NCBI GenBank assembly: GCA_024397955.1
Contig: CP073744.1
Location: 1,674,001 to 1,738,000 of the forward strand
DNA from: a bacterium SCSIO 12696
GTDB lineage: Bacteria > Pseudomonadota > Gammaproteobacteria > Pseudomonadales > Porticoccaceae
DNA: 64,000 bases
Direction of reading: 5' to 3'
Shown: in pieces, positions 60,600 through 64,000 of the stretch
Layout: every line of letters starts with the position of its first letter
How positions within the stretch are numbered: position 1 is the first letter of the stretch
Program-made: the position numbers and the translations under genes
The notes under the pieces: model-generated
The model's database searches: none
What the model was told of the DNA's origin: nothing
Seen by the model: only the letters and a program-made list of their open reading frames with translations

Positions 60600-62033
60600 A
60601 TGTATAAACGCACCAAGATTATAGCCACCCTGGGCCCAGCCAGCTCCGACGCCGATACCATCAGCCACCTTATCCAGGCCGGTGCCAACGTATTCCGTAT
60701 CAACTTCTCTCACGGCAACGCCGAAGAGCATATGGAGCGGGCTCGCATTGTGCGTGAAGAAGCCGACAAGCTATCGGCCAACGTGGCCCTGTTAGGGGAC
60801 TTGCAGGGCCCCAAAATTCGCGTTGCCGGGTTTCGTGATGGCGAAGCCGAGCTGGTAGAGGGTGCAGCCTTTGTACTCGACACCCAGCACCCAGAAAGTG
60901 ACGGCGACCAACACATTGTCGGCTGCAGCTACCAGGCCCTGCCTCAGGACTGCAAACCCGGGCAAACACTGTTGCTGGACGACGGCCGCCTGCAGCTGGA
61001 AATTGAACGCATTGACGGCACTCAGGTTCACACCAAAGTGGTTGTGGGCGGCACTCTTTATCCCCGCAAAGGCATCAACCTGCTGGGTGGCGGGCTGTCT
61101 GCTCCGGCGTTGACCGAGAAAGACCTCAACGACCTGACAGTGGCCACGCAAATGAACATTGATTACCTGGCCATTTCTTTCCCGCGCACTGCCGAGGACA
61201 TGAATTACGCTCGGGAATGCGCCGAAAAAGCCGGTTGCCATGCCCGCCTGGTGGCAAAAATTGAACGTGCGGAAACCGTCGCTAATGACAAAACCCTGGA
61301 TGACATCATTTGCGCTTCCGACGCGGTGATGGTGGCTCGTGGCGACTTGGGCGTGGAAATTGGCGACGCTGGCCTGATTGGCGTACAGAAAAAAATCATC
61401 CTCCGCGCCCGCCAGCTAAACCGCGCCGTGATTACCGCTACTCAAATGATGGAAACCATGATCGACAACGCTATCCCCACGCGGGCCGAGGTGTTTGACG
61501 TAGCCAACGCGGTACTGGATGGCACCGATGCGGTGATGCTGTCGGCGGAAACCGCCACCGGCAAGCACCCGGTGACGGTGGTAGAGGCGATGAGCCGCAT
61601 CGCCCTGGGTGCAGAAAAGCAACGCTGCACTCAGATTTCCGGCCACCGTATGGATCGGCAGTTCCGGGAGTCCGAAGACGCCATCGCCATGGCTGCCATG
61701 TACGCTGCCAACCACATGCCCGACGTCAAAGCGATTATCTGTTTGACCGAATCCGGCAACACCCCACTGTTAATGTCGCGGATCCGCTCCGGCATTCCAA
61801 TTTTTGCTCTGTCCGAGCACCAAAGTACCCTTAACCGTATGGCGCTGTTTCGTGGTGTTATCCCCCGTTACTACGACATCTCCGGTAATAACCGCAACAA
61901 CTTACTCTCAGATGCGGTGGAACAGCTGAAATCCAATGGCTTCCTGAATAAAGGCGATGTGGTACTGGGTACACGCGGCGACCAGGTTGGTGAAGGTGGG
62001 ATGACCAATACCTTGAAGGTGTTTGAGGTTTAG
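60600..62033 (+). CDS. pyk: Pyruvate kinase
   Basis: 477 residues from the ATG at 60600, where relatives begin (RTKIIATLGPASSD). It makes pyruvate and ATP from phosphoenolpyruvate. VFRINFSHGNAEEH, GDLQGPKIRV, the catalytic Lys in LVAKIERAETV, MVARGDLGVEIG and ITATQMMETMI, PTRAEVFDVANAVLDGTDAVMLSAETATG are all intact. The length and C-terminus fit the PykA (AMP/sugar-phosphate activated) type. No glycolytic gene is adjacent. Confidence 0.97.
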   Translation: MYKRTKIIATLGPASSDADTISHLIQAGANVFRINFSHGNAEEHMERARIVREEADKLSANVALLGDLQGPKIRVAGFRDGEAELVEGAAFVLDTQHPESDGDQHIVGCSYQALPQDCKPGQTLLLDDGRLQLEIERIDGTQVHTKVVVGGTLYPRKGINLLGGGLSAPALTEKDLNDLTVATQMNIDYLAISFPRTAEDMNYARECAEKAGCHARLVAKIERAETVANDKTLDDIICASDAVMVARGDLGVEIGDAGLIGVQKKIILRARQLNRAVITATQMMETMIDNAIPTRAEVFDVANAVLDGTDAVMLSAETATGKHPVTVVEAMSRIALGAEKQRCTQISGHRMDRQFRESEDAIAMAAMYAANHMPDVKAIICLTESGNTPLLMSRIRSGIPIFALSEHQSTLNRMALFRGVIPRYYDISGNNRNNLLSDAVEQLKSNGFLNKGDVVLGTRGDQVGEGGMTNTLKVFEV

Positions 62034-62040
62034 CCCCAGA

Positions 62041-62418
62041 TTACCCGCTGCCGGTATCTTCTGCGATCTGGCAGTGGCTTAGCCGCTTAAAACGCCACTT
62101 GGCAAACCCGCGATAGCTGATATCAGCCAACTGGCGAACCCCAGGCAGTGCCACCAGCGTCGCCAATATTCGCCAACGTTTCAACTGCGCCCACATCAAG
62201 ATAAATGCATCGACGCCAATGTGCAGCCGGCCGTTGTTATCGACTGCGTGCAACAGCTTGAGCGCACCCGCCACACTCACCCCCAGCTGACGCAAAGCGT
62301 CTTCTGAACAGTTAGCATCCCGCCACGTGAAAATACCCTCGGGGGCAATACGTTGGTAGTGAGCAATCTCTTTGCTGCACAGGCCGCACTGGCCGTCGTA
62401 GAAAACCGTGATCATCAC
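62041..62418 (-). CDS. DCC-family thiol-disulfide oxidoreductase-like protein (DUF393)
   Basis: 125 residues. The family motif DGQCGLCSKEI (DxxCxxC) is at about residues 9-19, followed by YQRIAPEGIFTWRDANCSEDAL and a C-terminal helical region. The CxxC suggests a thioredoxin-like redox role, unproven. The same protein type is often found beside photolyase/cryptochrome genes, as here: the FeS photolyase ends 13 nt upstream in transcription. Confidence 0.9.
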   Translation of the reverse strand: MMITVFYDGQCGLCSKEIAHYQRIAPEGIFTWRDANCSEDALRQLGVSVAGALKLLHAVDNNGRLHIGVDAFILMWAQLKRWRILATLVALPGVRQLADISYRGFAKWRFKRLSHCQIAEDTGSG

Positions 62419-62430
62419 CGATCTCCAGAG

Positions 62431-63951
62431 TTACAAATTGTCCAAAAAGGTTTGGCTGTCGGTACGCACTTGTTCGGCTTTGGCCTCTCCCATCCGGTCG
62501 TAGGTTTTGTATATCATGCCCAAACGATGATTAGAACTGAGCCTATCCCGATGGCGAGCCAGAAAATCCCAATACAGGTAGTTAAATGGGCAGGCGTCCG
62601 GGCCGTTCTTTTGGCTCACCTTATAACTGCAGTTTTTGCAGTAGTCGGACATTTTATTGATGTAACTGCCACCCGCTGCGTAGGGTTTGCTGGCCAGAAA
62701 GCCGCCATCGGCAAACAGCACCATGCCGGACACATTGGGCAATTCCACCCACTCGTAGGCGTCGGCGTAAACCACCAAAAACCATTCATTCACTTGTTTC
62801 GGATCAATACCAGCCAATAGAGCAAAATTGCCCAGCACCATCAGCCGTTGAATGTGATGGGCGTAGGCATTGTCGCGAGTTTCCGATACGCATTGGCGCA
62901 AGCAGTTCATCGGCGTGTCTGCTGTCCAGTAGAAATCTGGCAAATCACGCTCTGCGTTAAAAAAGTTTTGTTCGCGGTAATCTGGCATCTTCAGCCAATA
63001 AATGCCGCGCACGTATTCCCGCCAGCCGATGATTTGCCGCACAAAGCCTTCAACCGCATTCAATGGCGCCTTACCTTGGTGAAAGGCCGCTTCCGCAGCC
63101 TGCACACATTCAGCGGGCAACAGCAAACCGCAGTTTAGATACAAGCTGATGTGAGAGTGATACATCCAGGGCTCACCTTCCAGCATGGCGTCCTGGTAAT
63201 CGCCAAACTTCCCAAGGCGCAGCTCAATAAAGCTGGCCAATACGTGCAGAGCCTGTTTTCGGGTGACCGCGTAATGAAACGGTTCAAGGTTGCCAAAATG
63301 ATCGGGAAACTGTTTGGCAACCAATGCCAGAACGTCTTTGCTGATGTCGTCGACATCGGTTTTGTAAGGCGGAGGAATGTCCAGTTTGCTGGTGGGTGGT
63401 TTGCGGTTGCTGGCATCGTAGTTCCATTTGCCACCGACCGGTTTATCGCCGTCCATTAAAATATTGTATTGCTTACGCATTTCTCGATAAAAATATTCCA
63501 TGCGCAACTGCTTGCGATCAGCCGCCCAACGTGCAAATCCCGATAAAGAACACATAAAGCGGGTGTCTGGGCGAACCTCTACTGGAATGCTCAAATGTTG
63601 TTGCCAAGTTTTGATATTTTCCAGAACTCGGTACTCACCGGGGTAGGTAACAATCACGGAGGACATTTTTTTGTTATTGGAAAATCGGATAACTTCGCTT
63701 TGCAGAGAGCCGGTATTTTCGGTGTCATCCAGCTTTACATAGTGAACGGGATAACCTTTTTCAATGAGTTCAGCGGCAAAGTGCCGCATGGCAGAAAACA
63801 AAAATGCAATTTTCTTTTTGTGGTGTTTCACATACTGAGCTTCTTGAGCCACTTCGCACATCAGCACAATGTCTTCAGCAGGATTGCAGCCATACAGACT
63901 GGAGATGGTTTCAGACAGTTGATCGCCTAGAATAAGCCGAAGAACAGCCAT
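62431..63951 (-). CDS. FeS-type photolyase/cryptochrome (PhrB/CryB-like)
   Basis: 506 residues from the ATG at 63951 (TTG one codon earlier). LRLILGDQLSETISSL begins the antenna-binding domain; the FAD domain holds WMYHSHISLYLNCGLL, GWREYVRGIYWLKMPDYRE, HIQRLMVLGNFALLAG and NEWFLVVYADAYEWVELPNVSGM. Four cysteines fit the [4Fe-4S] ligands of bacterial (6-4) photolyases: one in MNCLRQC, two in YCKNC and one in ACPFN. It would repair UV (6-4) photoproducts using blue light, or act as a photoreceptor. It is followed by the DCC gene. Confidence 0.93.
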   Translation of the reverse strand: MAVLRLILGDQLSETISSLYGCNPAEDIVLMCEVAQEAQYVKHHKKKIAFLFSAMRHFAAELIEKGYPVHYVKLDDTENTGSLQSEVIRFSNNKKMSSVIVTYPGEYRVLENIKTWQQHLSIPVEVRPDTRFMCSLSGFARWAADRKQLRMEYFYREMRKQYNILMDGDKPVGGKWNYDASNRKPPTSKLDIPPPYKTDVDDISKDVLALVAKQFPDHFGNLEPFHYAVTRKQALHVLASFIELRLGKFGDYQDAMLEGEPWMYHSHISLYLNCGLLLPAECVQAAEAAFHQGKAPLNAVEGFVRQIIGWREYVRGIYWLKMPDYREQNFFNAERDLPDFYWTADTPMNCLRQCVSETRDNAYAHHIQRLMVLGNFALLAGIDPKQVNEWFLVVYADAYEWVELPNVSGMVLFADGGFLASKPYAAGGSYINKMSDYCKNCSYKVSQKNGPDACPFNYLYWDFLARHRDRLSSNHRLGMIYKTYDRMGEAKAEQVRTDSQTFLDNL

Positions 63952-63954
63952 CAA

Positions 63955-64000
63955 TCATTCGCCAGTTGAGTCTGTTGATAAAGACTTAAACGCCTCCAGT
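63955..64000 (-). CDS. Possible C-terminal end of a gene upstream of the photolyase
   Basis: On the minus strand an open frame from the window edge reads LEAFKSLSTDSTGE and ends in TGA at 63955-63957, a few nt before the photolyase start. Only 14 codons are visible, so the gene cannot be named and may not be real. Confidence 0.25.
   Translation of the reverse strand, partial: LEAFKSLSTDSTGE

Noticed and set aside
1-64000. tRNA or rRNA genes
   Set aside because: No cloverleaf with the conserved T-loop and anticodon arm, or rRNA-like stretch, was recognised by eye; a dedicated tRNA scan would settle it.

Overview
This window looks like chromosomal DNA of an aerobic, probably marine, gammaproteobacterium, perhaps of the Cellvibrionales type. 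That placement is inferred from gene content and sequence style: ThiI with a rhodanese tail, linked glnA and ntrBC, dusB-fis, PrmA, accBC after aroQ, and a paa pathway. No rRNA, tRNA, CRISPR array or transposase was recognised. Coding density is high on both strands.

Layout. At 1-12.8 kb lie a MerR regulator that runs off the edge, a small cytochrome c, a WaaP/RIO-like kinase, a kynureninase-like PLP enzyme followed by an L,D-transpeptidase, and a sulfur/tRNA neighbourhood. That neighbourhood holds tcdA, a natural CsdA-CsdE fusion and TatD, with an LpxO-like hydroxylase and ThiI beyond. At 12.8-18 kb is the nitrogen block: glnA with a textbook sigma54 promoter and NtrC half-sites, then a DUF4124 protein, an NtrC palindrome, ntrB and ntrC. 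At 18-34.7 kb is mostly housekeeping: metY, a PAS-GGDEF-EAL protein, a PCuAC copper chaperone, aroQ-accB-accC, prmA, dusB-fis, purH and purD. An arsR-arsH pair sits between purH and purD.

At 35-57.9 kb is the main catabolic locus. A minus-strand set (Lrp-type regulator, PaaX, class I aminotransferase) diverges from a fused E1 alpha-beta 2-oxoacid dehydrogenase and its E2. A TonB receptor follows, diverging from paaZ-paaG-paaH-paaJ, and then paaABCDE. No phenylacetate-CoA ligase (PaaK) is present. The simplest reading is that phenylalanine-type amino acids are transaminated and oxidatively decarboxylated straight to phenylacetyl-CoA, which the Paa epoxidase and beta-oxidation enzymes then degrade. 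A branched-chain substrate for E1/E2 remains possible.

The paa genes are split between paaJ and paaA by an AT-richer island (about 49.3-53.9 kb), all on the minus strand. It holds a frameshifted GNAT gene, a GFA-family gene, an NTF2-like gene, an AIPR phage-resistance protein with a nuclease-like N-terminus, and a membrane-anchored protein with a SUEL-lectin-like tail. Three gene boundaries carry integron-attC-like core motifs. This is the most novel-looking part of the window.

At 57.9-64 kb are an EAL-CBS-GGDEF protein behind a candidate Pho box, an SDR, pyruvate kinase, a DCC-family protein and an FeS-type photolyase/cryptochrome. Dispersed palindromic repeats of three families occur at several gene borders, including inside the paaABC operon.
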